A stretch of 64,000 bases of DNA from Shimia sp047124445 (GTDB lineage: Bacteria; Pseudomonadota; Alphaproteobacteria; Rhodobacterales; Rhodobacteraceae): NCBI RefSeq assembly GCF_047124445.1, contig NZ_CP138921.1, positions 2,232,001-2,296,000 on the forward strand, read 5' to 3'. Positions 26,795 through 35,374 of this stretch are shown in pieces. The notes under the pieces are model-generated. The model had not been told where the DNA came from. It ran no database searches and saw nothing but the letters and a program-made list of their open reading frames with translations. The translations under genes were made by a program, and so were the position numbers. Position 1 is the stretch's first letter, and the number at the start of each line of letters is the position of its first letter.

Positions 26795-27849
26795 CGGGTG
26801 TAACCCTTCAAGGCGCCATCAAGAAGTACGGCGAAACGCAGGTCATTCATGGCATTGATCTGGAGATCGAAGACGGCGAATTCTGCGTATTTGTCGGCCC
26901 CTCGGGCTGCGGCAAGTCCACCTTGCTGCGCATGATTGCGGGCCTTGAAGAGACCACCGACGGCCAGATTAATATTGGCCAACGCGATGTGACCCACATG
27001 GACCCCGCCAAACGCGGCGTGGCCATGGTGTTTCAGACCTACGCGCTCTACCCGCATATGACGGTGGCAGAGAATATGGGCTTTGGCCTGCGGATGAACG
27101 GCCATCCCAAGGCGGAAATCGAAGAAAAGGTGCAAAAAGCCTCTTCGATTCTGAAGCTCGACCAGTATCTCAAGCGCAAACCCAAAGCGCTCTCCGGAGG
27201 CCAACGTCAACGTGTTGCTATTGGCCGCGCTATTGTCCGTGGCCCCGAGGTTTTCTTGTTTGACGAACCACTTTCCAACCTCGACGCCGAATTGCGGGTC
27301 GACATGCGCGTCGAAATCGCCCGCCTGCACCAGGAAATTGGCGCCACCATGATCTACGTGACCCACGATCAGGTCGAAGCCATGACCATGGCCGACAAAA
27401 TTGTGGTGCTGCGGGACGGTCGTGTTGAACAGGTGGGCGCGCCGCTTGACCTCTATCGCGACCCTGACAACCGCTTTGTCGCTGGCTTCATCGGCTCGCC
27501 GTCAATGAACTTCCTGGAATGTGACGTTGTGGACGGCAAGCTGGTTCACCCCGCCTTCTCCGCACCGCAGGACAGCCCAATCGCCCTGCCAGCGGGCCTC
27601 TCCAAAGTCACCGTGGGCGCCCGACCGGAACACATCGAACTGGACCACAAGTCTGACGCGTTGACCATCGACTTGACCGAAGCACTCGGCGGCGTGTCCT
27701 ACTGCTACCTCGCCGCGCAAGATGGCACGCGCCTGATCGTCGAAGAGCGTGGCGACACCCGCAGCTCCGAAGGCGAAACCGTTGGCCTCTCAATTCCGAC
27801 CAAACGCCTCTATCTGTTTGATCCTGACACCGGATTGCGTTTGCGCTGA
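26791..27849 (+). CDS. ABC transporter ATP-binding protein, UgpC/MalK type
   Basis: The 352-residue ATPase has Walker A (GPSGCGKSTLL), Q-loop (MVFQTYALYPHM), signature LSGGQRQRVAIGRA, Walker B (VFLFDEPLSNLDA) and switch histidine (THDQ). The C-terminal TOBE-like domain (VTVGARPEHIEL) marks the MalK/UgpC sugar-importer group. It is coupled to the IclR gene (ATGA overlap) and should energise the permease pair encoded across the divergent promoter. A bidirectional terminator follows. Confidence 0.95.
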   Translation: MTGVTLQGAIKKYGETQVIHGIDLEIEDGEFCVFVGPSGCGKSTLLRMIAGLEETTDGQINIGQRDVTHMDPAKRGVAMVFQTYALYPHMTVAENMGFGLRMNGHPKAEIEEKVQKASSILKLDQYLKRKPKALSGGQRQRVAIGRAIVRGPEVFLFDEPLSNLDAELRVDMRVEIARLHQEIGATMIYVTHDQVEAMTMADKIVVLRDGRVEQVGAPLDLYRDPDNRFVAGFIGSPSMNFLECDVVDGKLVHPAFSAPQDSPIALPAGLSKVTVGARPEHIELDHKSDALTIDLTEALGGVSYCYLAAQDGTRLIVEERGDTRSSEGETVGLSIPTKRLYLFDPDTGLRLR

Positions 27850-27879
27850 TCCAATCACCACTCACGCCAGATCAAACAC

Positions 27880-27917
27880 AAAACGCCCTGCTTTCCTCCG
27901 GCAGGGCGTTTTCTTTT
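27880..27917. terminator. Bidirectional terminator between ATPase and lectin genes
   Basis: A perfect 12-bp stem AAAACGCCCTGC (27880-27891) / GCAGGGCGTTTT (27901-27912) with a nine-base loop and T-rich tails on both strands. It separates two convergent genes. Confidence 0.9.
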
Positions 27918-27935
27918 GCAGTAGCTTAGAAGAAA

Positions 27936-28289
27936 TCAATCCTCGATCACCCAGTCATCGGCAAAGGCCAGCTCGCCAATCGCCATCCAGGACATACGCA
28001 CCCGCGCAACGCGGCTGTCGCCCCAGGTGCGAAACACCAGATGGAAGCCTAGGTTGGTCACTTCTTCGGCCACAACTTCAGCCCGGATATTGGCCTGCGG
28101 GTCCATATCCCAAAGTGACAGACTCACCTGCACAGACGGGGGCACCCGATATTTGGCGGAGAACTTGATTAGCTTGCGCCGTTCCCGTGTGCCGCTGCCG
28201 GTCCACATCTCGCCATCGGTCTCAAAGTCAGAAAACAAGGCTTCATCGCCCTGATCCACACCGACGTAGTTATTTCGTATCCGTTTCAT
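27936..28289 (-). CDS. H-type lectin domain protein
   Basis: The 117-residue product is almost entirely one H-type lectin domain: FSAKYRVPPSVQVSLSLWDMD, then VVAEEVTNLGFHLVFRTWGD, ending in VRMSWMAIGE. This fold, known from Helix pomatia agglutinin and discoidin, forms trimers that bind GalNAc or galactose. There is no signal peptide or membrane segment. The gene is convergent with the galactoside ABC ATPase and lies next to the atp operon end. Whether it binds sugar is untested; proximity to the galactoside genes may be chance. The family call is fairly confident. Confidence 0.78.
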   Translation of the reverse strand: MKRIRNNYVGVDQGDEALFSDFETDGEMWTGSGTRERRKLIKFSAKYRVPPSVQVSLSLWDMDPQANIRAEVVAEEVTNLGFHLVFRTWGDSRVARVRMSWMAIGELAFADDWVIED

Positions 28290-28349
28290 CGTCGGCCAAT
28301 CTGTAATTCAAATACGTCGCTTTCAAGGCCTTTTCAGCCTGATCAATGC

Positions 28350-28378
28350 AAAAGGCCCCGCCTGTGTCAGCGGGGCCT
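28350..28378 (-). terminator. Terminator of the atp operon
   Basis: On the minus strand AGGCCCCGC pairs perfectly with GCGGGGCCT across an eight-base loop and is followed by TTTT. It lies 25 bases past the atpC stop. Confidence 0.8.
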
Positions 28379-28403
28379 CTTAATCTGTGTGATCCGTGTG
28401 GGA

Positions 28404-28799
28404 TCAGACCATGTCGTGCATCAGCTGCTCAAGGTCTGCGACAAATTTCTCTGCGCCGTCCTTGTGCTCTTCAGGCGCTTCCGCTGCAGCTTTGCGGGCG
28501 TCAGCGATGACGTCCTCAAGATCTGCTTTGGTCACGTCTTCGCCTTTGTGCGCATGCTCTGCGATCACCGAGATCGAGTCCGCTGTGATGTCCGCGAAAC
28601 CGCGGGTCACAACAAAATCCTTCTCACCGTCTGCGGTCTGAACACGCACCACGCCAGGGCGCAGCGAGGTCAGCAGCGGAGAGTGGCCTGGCATGGCGGT
28701 CAAGTCACCTTCCGCACCAGGGATCTTCACGGCAGTTGCCTCAAACGAAGCCAAGCTACGCTCGGGGCTAACCAGATCAAATTGCATCACGTTTGCCAT
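28404..28799 (-). CDS. atpC: ATP synthase F1 epsilon subunit
   Basis: The 131-residue protein has the epsilon beta-sandwich (QFDLVSPERSLASFEATAVKIPG, EGDLTAMPGHSPLLTSLRPG) and a short helical C-terminus. Epsilon links the central stalk to the c ring and can inhibit hydrolysis. It is last in the operon and separated from atpD by 110 bases that fold into nested hairpins, unlike the tight spacing of the other genes. Identification is secure. Confidence 0.97.
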   Translation of the reverse strand: MANVMQFDLVSPERSLASFEATAVKIPGAEGDLTAMPGHSPLLTSLRPGVVRVQTADGEKDFVVTRGFADITADSISVIAEHAHKGEDVTKADLEDVIADARKAAAEAPEEHKDGAEKFVADLEQLMHDMV

Positions 28800-28827
28800 T
28801 TCGGGCCTCCTACTAGCGTTTCGATTG

Positions 28828-28899
28828 TTTGAAATTCTCTGTCTCGTCTGGCGCGTTGAAATCTGTGATTTCAGTGTGCGCCAGGCGAGTCATTTCAAA
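28828..28899 (-). other. Nested inverted repeats in the atpD-atpC spacer
   Basis: Three concentric pairings can form: TTTGAAAT (28828-28835) with ATTTCAAA (28892-28899); a 12-bp stem 28843-28854 with 28878-28889 containing one G-T pair; and TGAAATC (28857-28863) with GATTTCA (28867-28873). Together they fill most of the 110-base spacer. Such a structure could set the atpC expression ratio, mark an RNA cleavage site, or be a mobile palindromic unit. Confidence 0.7.
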
Positions 28900-28909
28900 T
28901 CGACAACGC

Positions 28910-30334
28910 TTAAGCCGCTTCAGCAGCCATCTTTTCGGCTTTTGCGATCACTTCCTCGATGCCGCCAACCATGTAGAAGGCTGCCTCAGGCAGGTGGTCG
29001 TATTCGCCAGCCACAACGGCTTTGAACGAAGAGATGGTGTCTTCCAGAGGCACCTGAACACCGTCAGAACCGGTGAAGACCTTCGCAACGTCGAACGGCT
29101 GGGAGAGGAAACGCTGGATCTTACGCGCACGCGCAACGGTCAGCTTATCTTCTTCAGACAGTTCGTCCATGCCGAGGATGGCGATGATGTCCTGCAGCGA
29201 CTTGTAGCGCTGGAGGATACCCTGAACGTCGAAGGCCACCTGGTAGTGTTCTTCACCAACAACGGACGGATCCATCAGACGGGAAGAGGAGTCCAGTGGG
29301 TCAACCGCTGGGTAGATGCCGAGCTCGGAGATCGCACGGTTCAGAACCGTGGTCGCATCCAAGTGCGCAAAGGTGGTTGCTGGTGCAGGGTCGGTAAGGT
29401 CGTCCGCTGGAACATACACAGCCTGGATCGAAGTGATCGAGCCGGACTTTGTGGATGTAATGCGTTCCTGCATCGCGCCCATGTCGGTTGCCAGGGTTGG
29501 CTGGTAACCCACCGCGGATGGGATACGACCCAGAAGCGCAGACACCTCGGAACCCGCTTGGGTAAAGCGGAAGATGTTGTCCACGAAGAACAGAACGTCG
29601 GTACCGGATTGGTCACGGAACTGTTCCGCCAGGGTCAGACCGGTCAGAGCAACACGGGCACGCGCACCGGGAGGCTCGTTCATCTGGCCGTAAACCAGAG
29701 CCACTTGGGACTCTTCGAGGTTGTCTGGCTTAATAACGTTGGATTCGATCATTTCCCAGTACAGGTCGTTACCTTCACGGGTCCGCTCACCAACACCCGC
29801 GAACACCGAGTAACCGGAGTGCACTTTTGCGATGTTGTTGATCAGTTCCATGATCAGAACGGTTTTACCCACGCCGGCGCCGCCGAACAGACCAATCTTA
29901 CCACCTTTGGAGTAAGGCGCGAGAAGGTCGATAACCTTAATACCGGTCACCAGGATTTCGGACTCAGTCGCCTGCTCAGCGAACTCAGGCGCTGGCTGGT
30001 GGATGGCGCGGGTTTCTTCCGCAGCCACTGGGCCTTTTTCGTCGATTGGCTCACCAACCACGTTCAGAATACGACCGAGGGTCGCGTTACCAACCGGGAT
30101 CGAGATCGGAGCGCCAGTGTCTTCCACTGCGGCGCCACGAACCAGACCTTCGGTCGCGTCCATTGCGATGGTACGAACGGTGTTTTCACCAAGGTGCTGG
30201 GCAACTTCCAGAACCAGTTTCTTACCATTGTTTTCGGTGTTCAGTGCGTTCAGGATCTCCGGCAGAGAGTCGTCGAACTGCACGTCGACAACAGCGCCGA
30301 TGACCTGAGTCACCTTACCTTTTGCGTTTGCCAT
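28910..30334 (-). CDS. atpD: ATP synthase F1 beta subunit
   Basis: The 474-residue catalytic subunit carries the Walker A GGAGVGKTVLIMEL, the ALTGLTLAEQFRD segment with the catalytic-site helix, and the DELSEED segment (GMDELSEEDKLTV) that contacts gamma. The start MANAKGKVTQVIGAVVDV at 30334 follows a GGAG site; an upstream in-frame ATG at 30382 lies inside atpG. Strong codon bias agrees with high expression. It is in the standard order after atpG. Confidence 0.98.
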   Translation of the reverse strand: MANAKGKVTQVIGAVVDVQFDDSLPEILNALNTENNGKKLVLEVAQHLGENTVRTIAMDATEGLVRGAAVEDTGAPISIPVGNATLGRILNVVGEPIDEKGPVAAEETRAIHQPAPEFAEQATESEILVTGIKVIDLLAPYSKGGKIGLFGGAGVGKTVLIMELINNIAKVHSGYSVFAGVGERTREGNDLYWEMIESNVIKPDNLEESQVALVYGQMNEPPGARARVALTGLTLAEQFRDQSGTDVLFFVDNIFRFTQAGSEVSALLGRIPSAVGYQPTLATDMGAMQERITSTKSGSITSIQAVYVPADDLTDPAPATTFAHLDATTVLNRAISELGIYPAVDPLDSSSRLMDPSVVGEEHYQVAFDVQGILQRYKSLQDIIAILGMDELSEEDKLTVARARKIQRFLSQPFDVAKVFTGSDGVQVPLEDTISSFKAVVAGEYDHLPEAAFYMVGGIEEVIAKAEKMAAEAA

Positions 30335-30350
30335 GTTTCGTCTCCGGTTC

Positions 30351-31223
30351 TTAGAGCGCTTCAGCGCCCGAGATGATTTCAATAAGCTCGTTGGTGATCA
30401 CAGCCTGACGCGAGCGGTTAAACTCGATGGTCAGCTTGTCGATCATGTCGCCTGCGTTGCGGGTTGCGTTGTCCATTGCGGACATCCGCGCGCCCTGCTC
30501 GGAGGCACCGTTTTCCAGCAGCGCTGCAAAGATCTGTGTAGCGACGCCGCGCGGCAGCAGGTCAGCCAAAATGGCCTCTTCGCTGGGCTCGTAGTCATAC
30601 AGAGTGCTTGCGCCATCCTCTTCTGCCTCAAACGAAGCTGGGATGATCTGCTGTTCGGTTGGGATCTGGCTCACAACGTTCACGAACTTCGCGTAGAAGA
30701 TCGTGGCCACGTCAAACTCACCCGCGTCAAAGCGTACGAGAATGTCGCGGGCAATGCCCTGAGCGTCATCGTAACCCACGCGCTTGACCTCAGTCAGGTC
30801 AACGTGGCCTACAAAGTCATCACCCAAATCACGTTTGATGGCGTCACGGCCCTTCTTGCCAACAGTCAGAACCTTGACGGTTTTGCCTGCGGCTTTCAGT
30901 TCCTCAGCCTTCGCACGTGCCAACTTAGCGATGTTTGCGTTGAAACCGCCACACAGACCACGTTCCGCGGTCATCACCACCAACAGGTGGGTCTGATCGC
31001 TTCCGGTGCCCGCAAGCAGCTTCGGTGCAGATTCGGAGCCGCCAACCGAGGCCGCGAGCCCAGACAGAACGGCGTTAAACCGTTCTGTGTAAGGGCGCGA
31101 CTGCTCAGCAGCTTCCTGCGCGCGGCGAAGTTTCGCCGCGGCAACCATCTGCATGGCTTTTGTGATCTTACGAGTGTTTTTCACACTCTCGATCCGGTTT
31201 TTTAGGTCCTTCAGACTAGGCAT
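30351..31223 (-). CDS. atpG: ATP synthase F1 gamma subunit
   Basis: The 290-residue gamma subunit forms the rotating central shaft. The N-terminal MPSLKDLKNRIESVKNTRKITKAMQMVAA and C-terminal FNRSRQAVITNELIEIISGA helices form the coiled coil, and TAERGLCGGFNANI is the conserved core. The gene lies 12 bases after atpA and 16 bases before atpD. A GADA insertion of modest size in the middle (ASFEAEEDGASTLYDYE) is usual in alphaproteobacteria. Confidence 0.98.
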   Translation of the reverse strand: MPSLKDLKNRIESVKNTRKITKAMQMVAAAKLRRAQEAAEQSRPYTERFNAVLSGLAASVGGSESAPKLLAGTGSDQTHLLVVMTAERGLCGGFNANIAKLARAKAEELKAAGKTVKVLTVGKKGRDAIKRDLGDDFVGHVDLTEVKRVGYDDAQGIARDILVRFDAGEFDVATIFYAKFVNVVSQIPTEQQIIPASFEAEEDGASTLYDYEPSEEAILADLLPRGVATQIFAALLENGASEQGARMSAMDNATRNAGDMIDKLTIEFNRSRQAVITNELIEIISGAEAL

Positions 31224-31235
31224 TGTCCGAACCCC

Positions 31236-32774
31236 TTATGAAAAGTCAGCTGCGAATTCGTCCAGCGCGGCTTTCACTTTGTCTGCGGCGTCACCTTTGA
31301 TCTTAGGATCTTCGTCGGTGATCCATGCCAACAGGTCGGCCTTCTGGCTGCGCAGGAAGTTCAACAGACCTTCTTCGAAGCGTGCAACGTCGCTCAGCTC
31401 GATTTTGTCGAGGTAGCCGTTCACACCTGCGAAGATCACGCAGACGATTTCCGCGTTGGTCAGCGGGGAGTACTGCGGCTGTTTCATCAGCTCGGTCAGA
31501 CGTGCACCACGGTTCAGCAGCTGCTGGGTTGCGGCGTCAAGGTCGGAACCAAACTGCGCAAACGCAGCCATTTCGCGGTACTGAGCCAGAGACAGCTTAA
31601 CCGGACCAGCAACCGAAGACATCGCTTTGGTTTGCGCCGAGGAGCCTACACGGGAAACCGACAGACCGGTGTTCACAGCAGGACGGATACCTTGGTAGAA
31701 CAGTTCGGTTTCCAGGAAGATCTGACCGTCGGTGATGGAGATCACGTTGGTTGGAATAAACGCGGAAACGTCGCCACCTTGGGTTTCAATGATTGGCAGC
31801 GCGGTCAGCGAGCCAGCACCGAAGTCCTCGTTCAGCTTCGCGGAACGCTCAAGCAGACGGGAGTGGAGGTAGAAAACGTCACCTGGGTACGCTTCACGGC
31901 CTGGTGGGCGGCGCAGCAGCAGGGACATTTGACGGTAAGCAACAGCTTGCTTGGACAGGTCATCATAGATGATCAGTGCGTGCTTGCCGTTGTCACGGAA
32001 GTATTCTGCCATCGCGGTCGCGGCGTAAGGCGCGAGGAACTGCAGAGGCGCAGGCTCGGAAGCGGTCGCTGCGACAACAATGGAGTATTCCATTGCGCCG
32101 GACTCTTCCAACTTCTTCACCAGCTGTGCAACGGTCGAACGCTTCTGACCAACAGCAACGTACACGCAGTACAGCTTCTTGCTTTCGTCGTCGCCAGCGG
32201 CTTCGTTGTAAGACTTCTGGTTCAGGATCGCGTCCAGAGCCACGGCAGACTTACCAGTCTGACGGTCGCCAATGATCAGCTCACGCTGGCCACGGCCGAT
32301 TGGGATCATCGCGTCAACGGACTTCAGGCCGGTCGCCATTGGCTCGTGAACGGATTTACGTGGGATGATGCCAGGCGCTTTGACGTCTGCAACGCCGCGC
32401 TTGTCCGCTTTGATTGGACCTTTGCCGTCCAGCGGGTTGCCCAGACCATCAACAACGCGGCCCAGCAGGCCTTCACCGATTGGCACGTCCACGATGGAGT
32501 TGGTGCGCTTTACAGTATCGCCTTCTTTGATGTCACGGTCAGAACCGAAGATAACGACACCAACGTTGTCGTTCTCAAGGTTCAGCGCCATGCCTTGAAT
32601 ACCACCAGGGAATTCAACCATCTCACCGGCTTGAACGTTGTCCAGACCGTAGACGCGCGCAATACCGTCACCGACGGAAAGCACACGGCCGACTTCGGCC
32701 ACTTCGGCCTCTTGGCCAAAGTTTTTAATCTGCTCCTTAAGGATCGCAGAGATTTCGGCTGCTTGGATACCCAT
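31236..32774 (-). CDS. atpA: ATP synthase F1 alpha subunit
   Basis: The 512-residue non-catalytic nucleotide-binding subunit has Walker A GDRQTGKSAVALD, the SVSRVGSSAQTKAM signature region with the arginine finger, and the N-terminal crown. Length and all landmarks are standard. Its ATG overlaps the atpH stop (TAATG), so the two are translationally coupled, and atpG follows 12 bases later. Confidence 0.98.
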   Translation of the reverse strand: MGIQAAEISAILKEQIKNFGQEAEVAEVGRVLSVGDGIARVYGLDNVQAGEMVEFPGGIQGMALNLENDNVGVVIFGSDRDIKEGDTVKRTNSIVDVPIGEGLLGRVVDGLGNPLDGKGPIKADKRGVADVKAPGIIPRKSVHEPMATGLKSVDAMIPIGRGQRELIIGDRQTGKSAVALDAILNQKSYNEAAGDDESKKLYCVYVAVGQKRSTVAQLVKKLEESGAMEYSIVVAATASEPAPLQFLAPYAATAMAEYFRDNGKHALIIYDDLSKQAVAYRQMSLLLRRPPGREAYPGDVFYLHSRLLERSAKLNEDFGAGSLTALPIIETQGGDVSAFIPTNVISITDGQIFLETELFYQGIRPAVNTGLSVSRVGSSAQTKAMSSVAGPVKLSLAQYREMAAFAQFGSDLDAATQQLLNRGARLTELMKQPQYSPLTNAEIVCVIFAGVNGYLDKIELSDVARFEEGLLNFLRSQKADLLAWITDEDPKIKGDAADKVKAALDEFAADFS

Positions 32775-33334
32775 TATCCGACCTCTTTCATTGCATTCTG
32801 GAGGGAAGCAAGCTTGGAGCGGATCGACGTGTCGATCATCTTCGAGCCCACTTTAACTACAAGACCGCCCACGAGGCTCTCGTCGACGGTCGCGTTGATT
32901 TTGACGTCTTTGCCCACGCGTGCTGCCAGCGTTTTCGCCAGCTTGTCGCTCTGGGTTTTGGTCAAAGCTTTGGCGGTGGTGACATCAGCAGTCACTTCGC
33001 CTTTGTTCTCGGCAATCATTGCCTGCAGTTGCTCGATCAGCTGTGGCAGAACAAACAGGCGGCGTTTTTCAGCCATCAAGCCCAGTACGTTTACGAGAAC
33101 GTCCTGCACACCCATTTTCTTTGCCACTGCGGAAATCGCAGCACCTTGCTCTTCGCGGCTGATCAGCGGCGAATTGATCAGATCAACAAGCTCAGGGCTG
33201 TCGGCAAGTGCCGCGCCCAGACCGTCGATGCTGGTTTCCAATTCGCTCAGCGCATTGTTCTCTTGTGCGATCTCAAAGACCGCGGCGGCATAGCGTTCTG
33301 CAATGCCGGAGGAGATCGAAGCTGGTTCGGACAC
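32774..33334 (-). CDS. atpH: ATP synthase F1 delta subunit (OSCP), GTG start
   Basis: Delta connects F1 to the peripheral stalk. I place the start at the GTG at 33334 (VSEPASISSGIAERYAAAVF), giving 186 residues, the family length, behind an AAGGGTGG ribosome site; an ATG at 33370 would add a poorly conserved 12-residue extension. The C-terminal VDESLVGGLVVKVGSKMIDTSI strand is the usual closing motif. It opens the operon, whose F0 genes are not in the window. A 16-bp palindrome lies 33 bases upstream. Confidence 0.95.
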   Translation of the reverse strand: MSEPASISSGIAERYAAAVFEIAQENNALSELETSIDGLGAALADSPELVDLINSPLISREEQGAAISAVAKKMGVQDVLVNVLGLMAEKRRLFVLPQLIEQLQAMIAENKGEVTADVTTAKALTKTQSDKLAKTLAARVGKDVKINATVDESLVGGLVVKVGSKMIDTSIRSKLASLQNAMKEVG

Positions 33335-33767
33335 GTCCACCCTTCCGCTTGCTGGCCTCACGTTCGGCATACAATTGTATGCATCGCGCAAGGACGTTTC
33401 ATTACCTCGGGACTAACGAGGCGTTAAAATCCGTCGCGGGTGTAGCAGAGGCTTGCTCAGCTAGCAACATTGTTTGCTGTATTCGCGTTGCGCGGGAAAC
33501 CCCTATTTTTAAAGGGGTTGCGGCAAGTGCGACCCTTTGCCTGTTAACTCTGGGTCAAAAAGTGTTTCCCAAACATCCGTTTTTCTCGAATCCCGGCTGC
33601 AAAATGAACCTGACAAAAACCTGACGTAGAGACAATTTTTCCTACTTCAAGCCCATCAACCACCGCTTTGTCCCGTCCAAACCGCCCTTCGTCAACACAT
33701 TCTCAATGCTCATCGGCCCTTATGAAGCGGTGGGGGTCTAGGACCTGATTCTAAGTGTGGGGACATT
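33335..33767. other. Intergenic region between atpH and the RTX gene
   Basis: This 433-base gap has divergent genes on both sides and must hold the atp promoter (possible TTGCTA/TACACC pair on the minus strand at 33467-33439, weak). It also holds a perfect palindrome at 33367-33382 and a 7-bp hairpin at 33498-33519 without a T-run. I see no gene in it. Confidence 0.5.
33367..33382. promoter_or_regulatory. Perfect 16-bp palindrome upstream of atpH
   Basis: GCATACAATTGTATGC is fully self-complementary. It lies 33 bases upstream of the GTG start of atpH and contains TACAAT, which could itself be a -10 hexamer. It looks like a dimeric repressor or activator site. Confidence 0.55.
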
Positions 33768-35366
33768 ATGGGACCATTAATTCTATTGTCGTTGCTGGGC
33801 CTCGGCGCAGCCACCGCTTTTGTCGACGTGGGTGAGGACGAAGTGGGCGAAGATCCGGTCCGGGACAACACCGATTCCGAAACCGACGAGATGCAATCCG
33901 AAGCACAGCAGGCCGCCAATCTGGTGGAGATGCTGGGCACACCGGAAACCGGCGACACCGAAACGCTGGAAGACCCTGAGCTCTCAGATGACGCGGCACA
34001 ACTGGACGGCCCCACCCTCTATGGCACAGAGGACAGCGACACGCTCTACGCTCGCGGCGAAGAAAACATCGACGCCGGCGCAGGCGACGACACTCTGAAA
34101 TCCTTTGGCGACGGCATGATCCTTGGCGGCGAAGGCAACGACGTCTTCACCCTGGGCGGTGAGGCCGAGGGCTTTGGCGGCGACGGCGAAGACTACATGC
34201 ATATCTCCGACGCGGCCTCCGGCTTTGGCGGTGACGGGGACGACACCTTTTTCCTGAAGCACAACAACTCGGCTGACGACGGCGCGGCAACCGCAGACGG
34301 CGGTGACGGCGACGACACCTTCATTATGAAACCGCTGACCGGCATGCCCGAAGAAACCGTGTCCCACATCCTGACCGGCGGCGAAGGCGCAGACGTCTAC
34401 GCCTTTGACATCGACAGCGCGACAGCAATCCGCGACGGCGACGAAGAGGACAACCAGATCATCGCCACCATCACGGACTTCGACCCTGACGAAGACATGC
34501 TGCTGCTCGACATCGGCGCCAAGCCAAGCTTTGACGACGTGGACGAACTGCCAACACCCGAGGTCACCACCACCGAAGATCCGGACGGCGGCTATGTCGA
34601 TGTACACTTTAGCTGGACCAACCCGCTAAACGAAGACAACGTCGAAACCCGCACGGTCCGTCTGGAAGGGCTTACGGAGTTTGACACCAGCGATGTGCAA
34701 CTGACCAGCATGTTTGATCCGGACAGCCAGCACAATGAAACGGACACTGGCGACGCTGACTCCCACCGCGTCTTTGGCCTGACGCCAACGGAAGGCAGCG
34801 ATGACGCTGACGACCTGACGCTCAGCGAGAATTCCGCCACGGTTCTGAAAGACGGCGATGACAGTGTTGAGATCACCGATGGCTCCCATCTGGTCTACGG
34901 CGGAGAAGGCAATGACAGCATCGAGGTCACCGAAGCCAATGACGGCGTCACGCAGCTGTTTGGTGGCGAAGGCGATGACGTGCTGACCGCTGATCTCGTG
35001 CAAAACAACGACACCGCGCTGATCGGTGGTAATGGCGACGACACCATCACCTTTGGCATGGGCCACTATGTCGAAGGTGGCGAAGGCAATGATACGCTGG
35101 TCTTGAACCTGCATGAAAACGCCATGGAGCAAGGTCCAGCCGTGCTCAAACAGCTCACCGGCAACCACCTGACCATCAACATCCCAGCGGATATGGAAGG
35201 TGACGTGGATGTGGTGAACCACACCTACAGCAACGGCTTTGAGGTGGCCTATTCCGAGATCTTTGTGGGCAACGTCTGTGTCCTCAAGATCATGGAAGAG
35301 GATTTTGACACCGGCGTTGGCATCGCAGAGGAAGATCCGCGCCTGGAAATCCTGCGCGCCGCATAA
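33768..35366 (+). CDS. Acidic RTX-type calcium-binding repeat protein
   Basis: The 532-residue protein begins with a short hydrophobic segment (MGPLILLSLLGLGAATAF) and is otherwise extremely rich in Asp and Glu. About ten degenerate RTX nonapeptides occur in two clusters, for example GGEGNDVFTLGG, GGDGDDTFFLK, GGDGDDTFIMK (residues 105-190) and GGEGNDSIEV, GGNGDDTITFG, GGEGNDTLVLN (375-450). Such repeats form calcium-filled beta rolls in type I-secreted proteins. No catalytic domain is visible between or after them. The N-terminal segment may be a membrane anchor, which is unusual for RTX exoproteins. The transporter is not nearby. The exact role is unknown. Confidence 0.85.
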   Translation: MGPLILLSLLGLGAATAFVDVGEDEVGEDPVRDNTDSETDEMQSEAQQAANLVEMLGTPETGDTETLEDPELSDDAAQLDGPTLYGTEDSDTLYARGEENIDAGAGDDTLKSFGDGMILGGEGNDVFTLGGEAEGFGGDGEDYMHISDAASGFGGDGDDTFFLKHNNSADDGAATADGGDGDDTFIMKPLTGMPEETVSHILTGGEGADVYAFDIDSATAIRDGDEEDNQIIATITDFDPDEDMLLLDIGAKPSFDDVDELPTPEVTTTEDPDGGYVDVHFSWTNPLNEDNVETRTVRLEGLTEFDTSDVQLTSMFDPDSQHNETDTGDADSHRVFGLTPTEGSDDADDLTLSENSATVLKDGDDSVEITDGSHLVYGGEGNDSIEVTEANDGVTQLFGGEGDDVLTADLVQNNDTALIGGNGDDTITFGMGHYVEGGEGNDTLVLNLHENAMEQGPAVLKQLTGNHLTINIPADMEGDVDVVNHTYSNGFEVAYSEIFVGNVCVLKIMEEDFDTGVGIAEEDPRLEILRAA

Positions 35367-35374
35367 GTCTTGCC

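Noticed and set aside
28829..30376. 515-residue open frame antisense to atpD
   Set aside because: Same cause: strong codon bias in atpD removes stops on the other strand. The product is histidine- and valine-rich nonsense.
31632..33293. 553-residue open frame antisense to atpA/atpH
   Set aside because: Spans two real genes on the other strand and has no plausible domain.
33498..33519. Rho-independent terminator in the atp-RTX gap
   Set aside because: The AACCCCT/AGGGGTT hairpin has no T-run on either strand and sits between divergent promoters, not at a gene end.
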